DNA of 64,000 nucleotides from Humulus lupulus (taxonomy: Eukaryota; Streptophyta; Magnoliopsida; Rosales; Cannabaceae), in contig NC_084794.1 of the NCBI RefSeq assembly GCF_963169125.1, positions 88,519,018 to 88,583,017 on the forward strand. The letters run 5' to 3'. The notes under the pieces were generated by a model. It searched no databases, was not told the DNA's origin, and was given only the letters and a program-made list of their open reading frames with translations. The translations under genes and the position numbers were made by a program. Shown here one piece after another: positions 11,135 through 22,900 of the stretch (position 1 is its first letter; each line of letters opens with the position of its first letter).

Positions 11135-13418
11135 TGTAATGCCCCAAATTCTCCGATATGGTTTAGTGGTGGTTTAGTTGGCCGGGAGGGCCGTAATTGT
11201 TTAATTACGCCATTAAATGAATATATGCATGTTTATGTGAATTATATTATGATATAATAATATATGCATGCATGTGGGTCAACATTTGGAAATATTATGC
11301 TGTTTTGATAATTTGGCCCATTGAGGGTAAATTTGTGTATTTGGGTGCATGATGTGATTTGTGAATGAGATTCCATTAATATGGAGATATATTCCAGCTA
11401 TTCGGCATAAGACGGTTATTTTTAGTGGATTAGCAGTTTTTTCATAACGGGGTCAATTTTGGGGTAATAGGAATGTTTATTTGATGATAAATTGGGAATA
11501 TTTGAGATCAGGGTGAAATTCTGGAAGTTTTGACTATAATGTCCCCGGGGGTATTTTCGGGACCCCGAGCATTAGGTTTTATTTGAGGTTACTTATGCTT
11601 GAAGTAGCTGTCAGATAGAACGTACGATTAGAAAACCTCTCGTTCTCCTTCGTTAGTTCATTTTTGCCACCCGAAGCATATTTGAAGAAATCTTGAGTTC
11701 TAGGAGTTGGAATCGAGCGAGGATCGAGGCCTAGCGATCCTAGGAAAGATTAGAAGCTTCTTGACTGAAGGATTTGACAGAAAACAACCTAATCGAAGGT
11801 AATCTAAGTTTAAAGTTTTGAGTTTTTAGAGTTTCTAAGCTTTGAATTGGACTTTGTGAATTGTTGAGTTTTCGATTCGTTTGAACCTTGGGTTTTGAGG
11901 GTTTTGATGTATTGGGAAGCTTGGGAACCTTGTTTTGATGATTGGGGAATGTTTAGGTATGATTTTGGAGGTTTTAAGAAGTTGAAAATGCATTTGGGAA
12001 TGGCCCAGGGTTGGGGACCGCGGCTCTGTTCTTGGGCGCCGCAGCCTTAGCTCGAGGTTGGGGGAGAGGTTCTGTTTGCGCTGGGCACCGCGGCCCTTGG
12101 GTTGGGCGCCGCCGTGCTTTCCTCTAGAATTTCTGGGGGCCGCGGCTCATGTGCATGGTTGAGCCCATTTGCATGTTTTGACCCCGGGATCATGGTTTTA
12201 GGCCTCGGGATCACTCCTACTACCCGGATTAGTGAGGATTGATGTCTCGGAGGCTAAATCTTGGTTTGAGAACCCTTGATTATCATGTTATTGATGGTAT
12301 CCTATAATGTGTTATGATTAGGTAACCGCTAAAGGACTAAAAGCTAAACCGTTCTCAAGGTTCGTTCTTTTGTTCATTCTAGCTTGAATCAGAGGTAAGA
12401 AAACTGCACCCCAGATGCGACATGCATGGTTATTCATGAGGCATGTTGGTTGTATAAATGTGGACATGAATTGATTGTGGAATACTTAGCAAATGTTGCT
12501 CACTTGTGCATGGTACTGACTCATTAGTCAGATTTGGCAAAGGTGCTAGTATCAACTGTGAAGCTGTGACTCATTAGTCAGGTTCGGCAGTGGTACTGGG
12601 CACTGGTCACATTGCGCTGACTCATTAGTCAAGACGGCCTTAGCGTGTTCAACGCAAGCCAATAAAGATTAGATCTAATCGACTTTCTGCATTGAATGAC
12701 TCAAAGAGCATTAATGTCGGACCGACCTCAAGTTCGATGAATATTATAAGCGCTTGTGTGGCTTACCCATCAGTCACTCACTTGATAAAGTAGAGACTTA
12801 CCCATCAGTCTCTCATTTGTTGAAGGCTAGTGGCTTATTTAGCAGCCACTCTTCCATTTGAATTAGTGACTTGCTTGTCTATCACTCAGTATGGTTTATC
12901 AGAACCTCAAGTGATATTCACTCATCTGTTTGAAAGCTATGAGCTCTGTGTGATTATAATGATAATCATTTGATGATGTTTACATATAATACTGTGTTTT
13001 CTTGCTGGGCTTTGGCTCATGGGTGCTATGTGGTGCAGGTAAAGGAAAAGAAAAGCTCACCCAGCCTTAAGTGGAGAGCTTAGGTGGTGATGTGTACATA
13101 TGCGGCCGCTTGACCACCACGGCCAAGGAGTTCTCAGAGGAACTAAGGGGTTTACCCTATTTTTGCCGCTTAGGTCGGCGGGGTTTGAGATTTTGGAACA
13201 ATAATGACCTTTTTGAGTTGTAAATAACTTGTAAGTGTTCTTATGGGGCCATGAACAATTTTATGTATCAATAAAACATATCCTTTCCTTTTTACTGGTT
13301 TTCACCTTAACCTGTTAATAACACTTAGATCACATTTTTAACCAAAGGACTTAGGTAATGAGTCAAATTTCCGGTTCACCGTTCACCGTAACTGTTCTGG
13401 GGTAACCAGGGCATTACA
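11135..13418 (+). mobile_element. 3' LTR of element A
   Basis: This 2284-bp partner of 3863-6167 ends GGGCATTACA and is followed by the duplication CTACC. It is collinear with the 5' LTR apart from the 21-bp deletion near 12140 and scattered substitutions. Confidence 0.93.
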
Positions 13419-15691
13419 CTACCCTAACCCAGACCCAGAGATCAGGCCTATTCCATTAGACCCCAAACTCAAAGTTATTGTAGCATTTTCACTTGGTGAG
13501 CTTGTATTCAGTCTTATGGAGGGTCCTTCTAACCAGCTGCCTAAAGCTCCCAAATCCCTTTTATCCCGGTCTCAGAGAGTTCTTTCTTCGTAGCCGAACA
13601 CTATCAAAGTTCCATAACCTCGACTCAACAAATTTCTGAGCTCCTCTCTTGTCACGGGTTGATGCTCTCGGGAAAGTTAGTATGTTGCCCTGCCAGCTCC
13701 GACGAGAGGAGCTGCTATGCACCTGGAGAAGACAATCTAGATAGAAAAGTCAAGCTCGCGGCCTGGAGTTGTGAGCACTTATGAGCTAGGGCCTTACTTC
13801 CCCTAAAGGACTACTTCTGGAGCTTTCTTGACTACGCTGGCATAGCTTCGTTCCAACTCCAGACGAACTTGTACAGGGTTCTGTCTGGGTTGAAGTCATT
13901 GTAAAAGGAGATGAAGTGGGAGGAGCCCATAGCGCACGAGATCTTGTACCTTTTTTGCCTCAAAAGCAACCCCTCCCGAGTTCATGGTGGGGATGGGTTA
14001 TACTATCTGTCCCGCTACCCGAAGGAGAAGCGACTATTCGAGGATATTCCAAACCATCCTTCGAACTTCAAGACTGCCTTCTTCTAGAGAGACGGTCTTG
14101 CTCCTTCCTGATTCTACTCCTTTCAGAGAATTCGTAAGTTCGTTACTTGTGTTTTCTGATTAAATTTTCCTTTAATATGCGAGTCCCAACTGACTTGCTC
14201 GAACCTTTTATATAGCCACCTACCATCATCCCTAGCCTACGAATGCCATAAAGGAACATAGAGAAGCCATCCTCAAGCTCCCCTATGGTCGACGATCCTT
14301 CTCTTATCTTCTTCATGAGGACAACCTTCGGCTTTGCAACCTTCTAGAAGAAGGTGAGACCATTGACGATTCCGGCAACCGCAAATATGCAAGATGGGAG
14401 GATGTGCCCATGCCTACCACCAAGCTCCTATTGAGAGGAAAACTCGGGGGTCAAAGCTCTCGAACCCATACACATCGCCCCTTTGAGCCCTCAAGCTCGG
14501 GAAATGAGGCACAGGATGAGGCCTCAGCGAGCTTGTTAGGAGGTAAAGTCATGCTCGACTCATCCATATGGTCTCCGTCATTACTTAAGCATGAGACTGA
14601 TGTAATGATCCTCTTCGAGGACCCCAGGGATAACTTCTTAGCATGGTTAAGGGTAGACCTTAGAGTTCGTAGGTTTGATAGTTGGTTAGGTAAATACCAA
14701 ACCATGTATAACTTAAACAAGGTTTGGGATGGGGTAAAAGTGCAATACGACACAAATGATTATAGGGATCTCTTGAGGATGTCCCCCACCTTTAGGGAGG
14801 GGAATCCCATAGCCTCATCAGAAGACAGGGGAGTTTCTTGGTCCCCAAGTTTGAGCTCTAGTGAGTCTTCCTGTTAGGTTCTTGACACTTGTTTTTTTTT
14901 TTTACTTATAAAAATTTGTATGACTTCTTTTTTTTTTAGCTTGACTAATATACCTCATGCCTTTCAGGTGACATGGAGTCAGACTTGGACAACCTCCTAG
15001 GACAACCCCCAAGCCCCGTGGAACCAAACGAGGTCGCACAACCTCAAAGAAAGGGGCCACCTCGAAGTCGGCCAAAATCGTTGAGGGCTCCTCTCCCTCG
15101 ATTTTCACCTCTTCCGAGCCCAAAGCCCAGGCTCTGAAATCCACAGACGTGGTTTCAGACACAACCCTCATGACCTCAACAATAGCCACCACCGAACCTC
15201 CGGAGATCATGCTACCTCCCCAACCTGCTAGAGAAAAGGCAAACAAGTTGTGCCTCCTTCGGCTCCCAAGCCTACGAGTGCTCCAATGGTGGTCCGCAAG
15301 TTTATGGCGTCATTTCACGTGCAGGAGTACCCACTGGAGAATGTGGCAGGGACCCTAGGAGTCGACCTGTGCTCGAACATGCTGTCTCGAGCAGGTCAGG
15401 CTTGCAGCAACCTCGATGCCAATGTGTGGAAATTTTTTAAGGGAGAAAATCCAACATGCCTCACTAACCAAACGATGGAGCTCAGGGTTTTGGTACGTCT
15501 ATTTCTCTTGTCTTTTACTTTCTTGGTCATATGTTTATTTTCTAACCCTTGTAAACATTTTTTTTTTTCGTTCTAGGCCCTTCTTGGTGTTCTTCGCCAG
15601 AATTTGGTGTTCTCCTCAAAGATGGCAGTGGCGAAAACCCTGGTTTACGATTCAAACCAGGCTTGCATTTGAGCTGAAGATGGTCTGAAGG
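13419..15691 (+). pseudogene. Tat antisense gene, segment 2 (central part)
   Basis: This continues the plus-strand gene beyond element A. In shifting frames it shows a conserved block: YFPLKDYFWSFLDYAG, IASFQLQTNLYRVLSGLK and EEPIAHEILYLFCLK (13790-13960). Then come LHEDNLRLCNLLEEGE (14310-14350), a long open stretch 14404-14877, an acidic start DMESDLDNLLGQPPSPVEP (14972-15028), and VRKFMASFHVQEYPLENV with GTLGVDLCSNMLSRAGQACSNLD (15295-15420). Intron-like joints are visible (GTAAGTTCG at 14132; polypyrimidine plus TTTCAG near 14967; TTCTAG near 15576). The first block matches the relic at 59227-59679. Many stops show it is dead. The gene class is known from Tat-lineage elements; its function is unknown. 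Confidence 0.72.
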
Positions 15692-18467
15692 TGTAACGCT
15701 CTAATCTCCAGGGACCGTTATGGTGTGCATTTAGACAGTGATAAACTCGCTAATCGGGTCATTTGGCCATAATCGTGTAACTAAGTATGATTAGCGGTTT
15801 AGGGTTAAAAATTTTGGTTTAGATATAACATTTCACTAAAACGTTTACCATATACATTGGGATCCCAAAAATATAATTTAAAGGTTAATTACAACAAAAT
15901 ATTTACAATCAGCTAACCTAAGCGGCAAAATAGGGTTTAACCCTAGTTCCTTTTTAAACCCTCGACCGTGGCAATTGAGCAGCCGCATATGTACACATCG
16001 TCACCTAAGCTCTCCAACTCAAGGATGGTCCAGCTTTCTTTTGCCTTTACCTGCACCACATAGTACCCATGAGCCGAAGCTCAGCAAGAAAACTCAATAT
16101 GCTCATGAACAAGTAATAACATGTTACTAAGTCATAATAGGCATGCCTAGCAGTAATAACCCTACTCATGCATGCACGCAGGTACAAATAAATGTTTGTG
16201 GAGTCCTGCGATCTGAGTAGATGACTAGTAAGTCTCCTGCTTTGAGGTATATGACTAATAAGTCTCTCTGAGGTAGATGACTAATAAGTCATTCTTTGAA
16301 CAATTGACTAATAAGTCACTCTCTTAATAGATGACAGATAAGTCTTTCTCAATCAGATGACTGATAAGTCTATCTCGGTTAGATGACTAACAAGTCTATC
16401 TCAGTCAGATGACTAATAAGTCTATCTCGGTCAGATGACTGATAAGTCTATCTCGGTCAGATGACTAATAAGTCTTTCTCGGTCAGATGACTGATAAGTC
16501 TATCTCGGTCAGATGGCTGATAAGTCTATCTAGTCAGATGACTAATAAGTCTGTCTTGGTCAGATGACTAATAAGTCTATCTCGGTCAGATGGCTAATAA
16601 GTCTATCTCAATCAGATGACTAATAAGTCTATCTCGATCAGATGACTGATAAGTCTATCTCGGTCAGATGATTAATAAGTCTATCTCTTAGTTCCCATAC
16701 CCTCCTAGCCATGTGACGTATAGGTCACCTTAGCCTTTTGGCTCTATCTCTAAATAACTAGCCTTTAGACTAGACAAGCGCTTTTAGTTTTCATTGAACT
16801 TAAGGTCGGTCAAGTATTTCATGCTCAGGATGATAAGGCTTATGTCGATTAGATCTAATCTTTATCGGCTTGCATTAAACACGCTAAGACCTTTTCTTGA
16901 CTCATAAGCCAATACCATACAACTAGTGCTCGGTACTACCGCCGAACTTGACTAGTAAGTCACAGCTTCACAGTTAATACCGACACCATTGCCGATTCTG
17001 ACTAATAAGTCAGTGCCATTCACAAGTGAGCAAGATTTGATAAGCATTTGATATGCAATCAATGTCCACATTTAAACACTCAACATGCCTCAATAATAAC
17101 CATGCATGTCACATATAGGGTGTAGTTTTCTTACCTCTGGTTCAAGCAAGAAGTAACAATTGAACGACCCTTGAGAATGATCAATCCTTTAATCCCTTAG
17201 CAGTCACCTAGTCATAACCAAATATAACTTCTAATTAATGAAATCAACAATGAAAGGGTCTTGACCTAAACCTCACTCCCAGGACCCCAAATTGTACCTA
17301 AACGGTGAGTAGATTTGATCCCGAGCCTTAGGAATTGAAACCCCGAGCCAAAAACCCTCAAAAGTGCCCAAAAATATGCATAAGAGAAAACAGGGTAGCG
17401 CTACAGCGCTGCCCCCCTAGCGCCCCAACGCTACAACCAGGATTGATTTGCCCTGGGTAGCGCTCCCCCCTTGGGTGCTGTAGCGCTAGGACCAAGCTGA
17501 TCAGCCCTAGTTTTAGCCTCCTTTGAGTTTTCCATTTCCAACCTAAAAATCAAGCTTCCAAACTCCATCCAAACTCTCAAATGAACCCAAATATCATATA
17601 CACAAGCCCTAGGCATCATAACCCAAGTAACCCTAGCCAAAAACTCCCATCAATTCCCATTATCCAACTCAAAATCCAGCTGAAACTCAAATAGAAAAAC
17701 AGAGGAAGAACAAGAGTTTTAATGGTTAAAAACTCACCTAAATCTCAAAATCACACCCTCTTCAATGGTGGAACATAACCCAAAACCCTCAAGGCTTGGT
17801 TCCTTAGCTTGGTTCCTCAAAAAGAGCTTCAAAATTCAAGAAGAAAAGATGAACAGTTGAAGAGAAGGTGATGCTCTGTTTTGGCCAGGTTTCTACAGCT
17901 TCAAAGGGTTATATCTATTCTTAAGGTCAAAAGACCAAAATGCCCCTAGGTCATTTAAAATCCTCTTAAGGCCACCAAGGGTAAAACCGTCATTTCCCAC
18001 CTATCTCGTTAATCATAATTAACACCCTCAAATTCTTGTTATTCTCAATATTCTCAAATGCTAATAAATCATATCCCATTACCCTTTAATTCCCGATAAT
18101 GATCTAATCCTCAAATTACCCCGAGACTCATCCCGAGCCCCGAAATTAACCCAATTATGACCAAACTGATAACTTGCATTCAAAGATCATCACATGCCGA
18201 ATGGCTCGAACAAATCCACATTATAATGTGGTCTTATTCAAAATTCATCAACATGCATGAAACTACACAATTACACCCTCAACAGGCCAAATTACCAAAA
18301 TGCCCTTATAATAAAATGTGGACCCATATGCATGCATTTATCATCATATAATAATATAATTCACATAAACATGCATATAATCATTTAATGGCATAATAAA
18401 TCAGTTATGGCCCTCCTGACCTCCTAATCAAGGTCCTAAACCTTATTAGGAACTTTAGGTCATTACA
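15692..18467 (-). mobile_element. Solo LTR of a Tekay-type element, 2.8 kb
   Basis: It starts TGTAACGCTC and ends GGTCATTACA (2776 bp), flanked by the duplication GAAGG (15687-15691 and 18468-18472). No internal sequence is present. The orientation is minus: the ACCTGCACCACATAG and GTTTTCTTACCTCTGG stretches are the reverse of those in element A's LTR. It aligns with the 5' LTR of element B (31083-35095) once the insertion in that LTR is removed. It contains an expanded 26-bp tandem array (16220-16684) and splits the Tat antisense gene a second time. Confidence 0.93.
16220..16684. repeat. 18-copy tandem array of a GACT-N4-AGTC palindrome
   Basis: Consecutive 23-26-bp units carry GATGACTAATAAGTC or close variants (GACTGATAAGTC, GGCTAATAAGTC and similar). 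I count 18 copies; from about copy 6 the period is a regular 26 bp with the spacer TATCTCGGTCA. Each core is an imperfect palindrome, GACT-N4-AGTC. Two more isolated copies lie at about 16933 and 16998 in the same LTR. Related LTRs carry only a few copies (for example TGACTCATTAGTCA in element A). Confidence 0.92.
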
Positions 18468-18972
18468 GAAGGAGGCCAAGGGAGCTCAGGTCAAAGCTGA
18501 GGAGGCCCGATCCAAGGCCGAGGAAGCCTTGAAGCTTCTTTAGGTTAAACTTGATTCCTCTGAGGCTACTGCCAACAGCCTGAAAGCGGAACTCGACACC
18601 AAGACAACGAATTTTGACGCTGCTAGGGCCGAGATCGACCGCTTGAAGGCAGAGACAAAGGCTGCCAAGGCCGAGGCTGAACGCCTAAAGGAGGAGAAGG
18701 ATTCCACCTTCAGAATTCATGAAGATGAGAAGAAGCGCCTAACCAAGGAGTTCAAGACCAAGAAGGATTGGGCTACAGACTGAGCTATGTACATGATATG
18801 GTCTCTGAACCCTGACATAGACACTTCGTTCCTTCAGGATAAAGAAGAGGAATTCATCTCCAAATGTAAGGCTCGGTTGGCCGAGGAGGAGGTCACAACC
18901 ACTACACAGGATGGCGGGAACGGGGATGACAAAGGCTAGGAGGCCGAGTCTGGTTCAGTCGACCAACACTGA
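18468..18972 (+). pseudogene. Tat antisense gene, segment 3 (coiled-coil C-terminus)
   Basis: This is the C-terminal part of the plus-strand gene, in one frame after the solo LTR: KAEEARSKAEEALKLL, then LKAELDTKTTNFDAARAEI, DRLKAETKAAKAEAERLK and EEKDSTFRIHEDEKKRL. This is an Ala/Glu/Lys-rich heptad pattern typical of a long coiled coil, suggesting self-association. In-frame stops occur at about 18541, 18781 and 18936. The natural end is TGA 18970-18972, after an acidic tail (ARLAEEEVTTTTQDGGNG). Coiled-coil ends are common in this gene class. Confidence 0.75.
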
Positions 18973-19860
18973 GTTGTTTCGAACAAGGCTGCATCCCTTA
19001 TGATTTTTGTAACTATATTTTTTGTGCCCTCGGGGCAAAGACAATTTACAGCTCGAGCTTGAGCTATTTTGATTATCTTATGAATGTTAATATTTTGATG
19101 GTATGTTTTATGCTTTCAACTTTCTTAGCTCGAAAATATTTTTGCACATTATCTACCTTTAGCTTTCTGCCTTAATATTGTACATCATATCTCTGGATCA
19201 AAATATTTTGAGCATGTCATTGTTAAGGACCTGCTTTTATACTTGTTTATTTTTACAAATATACGTTGGGATTAAGTTCGAATTTCAATACATTCATCCA
19301 CAGTTTATTCGAAATTTCCACGTTCGACTTCGTTATTTTCAAGGTCAAACTTTACTTTTACCATGTATTCAAAAATACTTAAATGGTACGTAACCTCGTT
19401 AGTCTAGTTATATTTTATTTCTCCGGTTACTTTTTCTCATCCCCGAGTGTATCCTTGAGGTTGTGAGGTCGAAACTATTTTGCAAAAAATTTCCAGGCCT
19501 AGTCTCGACTTATGTTTTTTGTTGATTTATCTAGAATTCCAATTTTTTATTGCGTCGATTAGGCCTTGCTAGTTTGTTCCAGACTTGTTTATTTCGTGTT
19601 TGGTCAATGATCCATACACTAATTATTTAGACTTTATTTTTATTGATGTTATATTTTTTTCAAGCCTATGGTATGATTGTATACTATTTATGCCCCATTT
19701 ATATCCTATGATTGTGATCTTAGGTTATTGGACCATGGGGGCTAGAAAAAAATAACAATAAAAATACAATATTTGAATGAAATATTGTGCTTTATTGATG
19801 AAAAATAAAAATTAAATATAAGCTTGGTTAAACGAATAAGCATCATTCCTACATTATTGA
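18973..19860. other. Tat element spacer between antisense gene and integrase
   Basis: This T-rich stretch on the plus strand lies between the converging ends of the antisense gene and the minus-strand pol region. It probably holds both 3' ends and their polyadenylation signals (an AATAAA-like context near 19750-19810 on either strand). No additional coding sequence is recognised. Confidence 0.5.
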
Positions 19861-21110
19861 TAATAAGGTCATAGATGTCCATCATTCCAAGCTCGCATGA
19901 TCATTTCTCCATTTAACCTTGCTAGTTTATAAGCTCCAGGTCGAATAATGGACTCGATCTGATAGAGTCCCTCCCAATTAGGCCCGAGCACCCCAGCAGA
20001 TGGGTCTTGTGTGGCTAGAAACATGCGCCTTAGCACTAATTCTCCTAATTCGAACTTCTTGTCTTTGACCCTTTTGTTAAAATATCTTGTAGCCCTCTGT
20101 TGGTATGTAGCATTTTTCAGTTGAGCTTCGTCTCATCTTTATTCAATGAGGTCTAAACTTTCTTCAAGCTGGGATTGGTTCGAGGCTTGATCATATATGT
20201 CACGCCTTATAGTTGGAATTTCGACCTCGATTGGCAACATGGCCTCGCTTCCATAAGCCAGGGAGAAATGGGTATGCCCCGTTGAGGTTCTTCCTATCGT
20301 TTTGTATGCCCACAGGACTTGGGGTAGTTCCTCTAGCCATCTCCCCTTAGCTTCTTCTAGTCTTTTCTTCATAGAACTCTTTAGAGTCTTATTTACTGCT
20401 TCGACCTGGCCATTTGCTTGTGGATGGACCACATAGGAAAAGCTTTTAATTATCCCATTTTTCGCATAAGTGTGTGAACAAATCACTATCAAATTGGGTC
20501 CCATTATCCGACACAATCTTTCTGGGCATCCTGTATCTATAGATGCTGTTCTTTACTATGAAATCTAGGACATTCTTCGAGGTGATAGTTGCTAAGGGTT
20601 CGCCTTCGGTCCACTTTGTAAAATAGTCAACGGCGACTACTGCGTATTTTACTCTACCGTTTCCTGTTGGCAAGGAGCCTATGAGGTCGATCCCCCATAC
20701 TGCGAATGGCCATGGAGAGCTCATCATGGTAAGCTCGATGGATGGGGCTCGCGGTATTGAAGTGAGCCATTGACACTTATCACAATGCCTAACATACTCG
20801 AAGGAATTTGCCTTGACTGTTGGCCAAAAATATCCTTGCCTAATCACCTTTTTTGACAGGCTATGCCCCCTAGTGTGGTCTCCGCGAAGTCCTTCATGGA
20901 TTTCTTCTAAAATCTTCTTTGCCTCGGGGGGAGTTACACACCTAAGTAGTGGCATGGAGTATCCCCTTCTGTACAGTTTTCCTTCCAAGATGGTGTATCT
21001 TGGTATTTTGTACATAAGCTTTCTAGCCTCATTCTGGTTTACTAGGAGACCTTCAGTTTCGAGGTAGTCAACTATCGCGGTCATCCAGGTGGGTTACGAG
21101 TCAATCATGT
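19861..21110 (-). pseudogene. Integrase of the Tat element
   Basis: On the minus strand from 21084: the zinc-binding region HEGLRGDHTRGHSLSKKV then VRHCDKCQWL; the catalytic core with AVWGIDLIGSLPTGNGRVKY, RKIVSDNGTQFDSDLF and, in a second frame from about 20516, VVHPQANGQVEAVNKTLK; then LPQVLWAYKTIGRTSTGHT. A frameshift near 20450-20470 separates the two frames. The C-terminal region, including GVLGPNWEGLYQIESIIRPG (19920-19990), is typical of Tat integrases. The reading frame is broken but well preserved compared with gag. Confidence 0.9.
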
Positions 21111-22200
21111 CTTCCTCTTCTTCCTCAAGATCGATTATGCTCGGAACTGGTAGGAATTCCACCGGAACCACGTTGAGTGTGTTAGCCTCTTTGGTTGTGG
21201 TGAGCCTAGCCAATGCATCTGCATTTGAATTTTGTTCCTGAGGAACTTGTTCTATAGCGTAGAACTAGAATTCCCCAAATGTTGCCTTAACTTTCTCCAG
21301 GTAAGCGACCATTTTTATGCCACGAGCCTGATATTCACCTAAGACCTGGTACACGACCAATTAAGAATCACCATAGCAGTGGTAGCCTTTGCTTTGAGAT
21401 CAAAGGCTATCTGAAGACCTACTAACAACGCCTCGTACTCAGCCTCATTATTCGATGCCTCAAAGCCAAACCTTAACGTCGAATGGAATCGACTTCCCGT
21501 CATGGTGATCAAAATGATTCCTGCCCCCGACCCATTTTCATTAGAGGATCCATCGACGTAAAGTCTCCACAGCTCGCGGGCTGGGGTTATGACTTCCTCA
21601 TTGGAGATTCTTATACATTCGACAATGAAGTCTGCCAAAGCTTGCCCTTTGATCGTTGTTCTAGGTTGATAGGTGATCTCAAACTGTCCGAGCTCGACAA
21701 CCCATTTCAACAATCCCAAATGCTTTGGGTTTGGATAATACTTGCCTTAATGGCCGATTAGTTAACACATGAATAAGATGTGCTTGGAAATAGGGTCGAA
21801 GCTTTTGAGATGTATGTATTAGGCACAAAGCCAGTTTTTCCATTAGCGGGTATCTCGATTCTTCCCCCAGTAAAATTTTGCTGACGTAATAAATGGGTTT
21901 TTGTATTTTCTTATCCTCCCGAACAAGTACTTCACTAATGGCATGCTCGGTTGTGGCGAGGTATAAGTATAAGACTTCCCCCGTGATTGGTTTAGACAAG
22001 ATTGGTGGTTCAGCGAGATGTTTCTTAAGGCTCTGGAACACGAGTTCACACTCGTCCGACCATTCAAACTTCTTGCCCCCTCTCAAAAGATTAAAAAATG
22101 GAAGACACCGATCTATAGATTTCGAGACAAACCTACTTAAGGTCGCCATTCGTCCAGTTAGGCTCTAAACATCCTTATGTTTTTGAGGTAAGGGCATGTC
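21111..22200 (-). pseudogene. Double RNase H region of the Tat element
   Basis: Read on the minus strand, 21679-22149 holds the Ty3-type RNase H that follows RT (LYLYLATTEHAISEVLVRED, PIYYVSKILLGEESRYP). 21339-21640 holds a second, archaeal-type RNase H (ELWRLYVDGSSNENGSGAGI, GFEASNNEAEYEALLVGLQ), in which the catalytic Asp and Glu are visible. A second RNase H domain is characteristic of the Tat lineage. Frameshifts and stops (near 21680 and 21380) disrupt both. Confidence 0.9.
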
Positions 22201-22900
22201 AATTAACACTTTAATCTTGTCGGGATCAGCCTTTATACCCAAGCATTCACTATGAATCCAAGAAACTTTCCCGAGGATACTTCGAATGAGCATTTCTGTG
22301 GGTTAAGTCTCATATTGTATTTTCGGAGCACAATAAACACTAAGCAAGATCGTCCACATGGTTACAGTTATGTTTGAACTTGACTAACATATCGTCCACA
22401 TAAACTTCCATGTTATTCCCTATCTGCTCAGCGAACATCCTATTCACCAGTCTTTGGTATGTGGCTCCTGCGTTCTTGAGCCCGAAAGGCACTACATTGT
22501 AGCAATACAAACCCTTATCAGTCATGATGCTCGTATGTTCTTTGTCGGATGCATGCATGGCTATCTGGTTATACCCAGAATAAGCGTCCATGAATGACAT
22601 GATGCCATGACCCGCAGTGGCATCTACAAGCTGATCTATTTGAGGCAAGGGAAAACAATCCTTGGGGCATGCCTTATTGAGGTCCGAATAATCGATGCAA
22701 GTTTGCCACTTGCCATTGGGATTTGGAACCAGCATAGGATTGGCTATCCAGTCAGGGTAGAAAGCATCTTGGATAAACTGATTTGCCTATAGCCTTTCGA
22801 CCTCCTCTTTCAGAGCTTTCTAACTATCATCGTCCAAGAGCCTCCTTTTTTGGTGCTTCGAAGGGAAGCTCTTATCTATGTTGAGTGCATGGCATATAAC
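22201..22900 (-). pseudogene. Reverse transcriptase of the Tat element, split by element B
   Basis: The minus-strand RT has WQTCIDYSDLNKACPKDCFP, MSFMDAYSGYNQIAMHASD, YNVVPFGLKNAGATYQRLVN and the catalytic VYVDDMLVKF. DLNKACPKD and MDAYSGYNQI are typical of Tat RTs. The segment just upstream (ALNIDKSFPSKHQKRRLLDD) is cut at 22900 by element B. The preceding codons (AWSHLDMVGISLSV) continue at 35096-35150, so the insertion lies in the linker between protease and RT. Confidence 0.92.

Larger units (their letters stand above)
3863..13418 (+). mobile_element. Complete Ty3/gypsy Tekay-type element A inserted in the Tat antisense gene
   Basis: Two LTRs (3863-6167 and 11135-13418) bracket a primer site, gag, protease, RT, RNase H, integrase and a polypurine tract in the usual gypsy order. 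The element is flanked by the 5-bp duplication CTACC (3858-3862 and 13419-13423). The RT motifs, the initiator-Met primer site and the chromodomain-like end of integrase fit the Del/Tekay chromovirus lineage. The proteins are broken by multiple stops and at least four frameshifts. The LTRs differ by a 21-bp deletion plus many substitutions, so this insertion is not recent. Confidence 0.93.

Noticed and set aside
16220..16684. Array with regular repeats and short spacers resembling a CRISPR array
   Set aside because: The 'spacers' are near-identical, the repeats lie inside a eukaryotic LTR with target duplications, and there are no cas genes.
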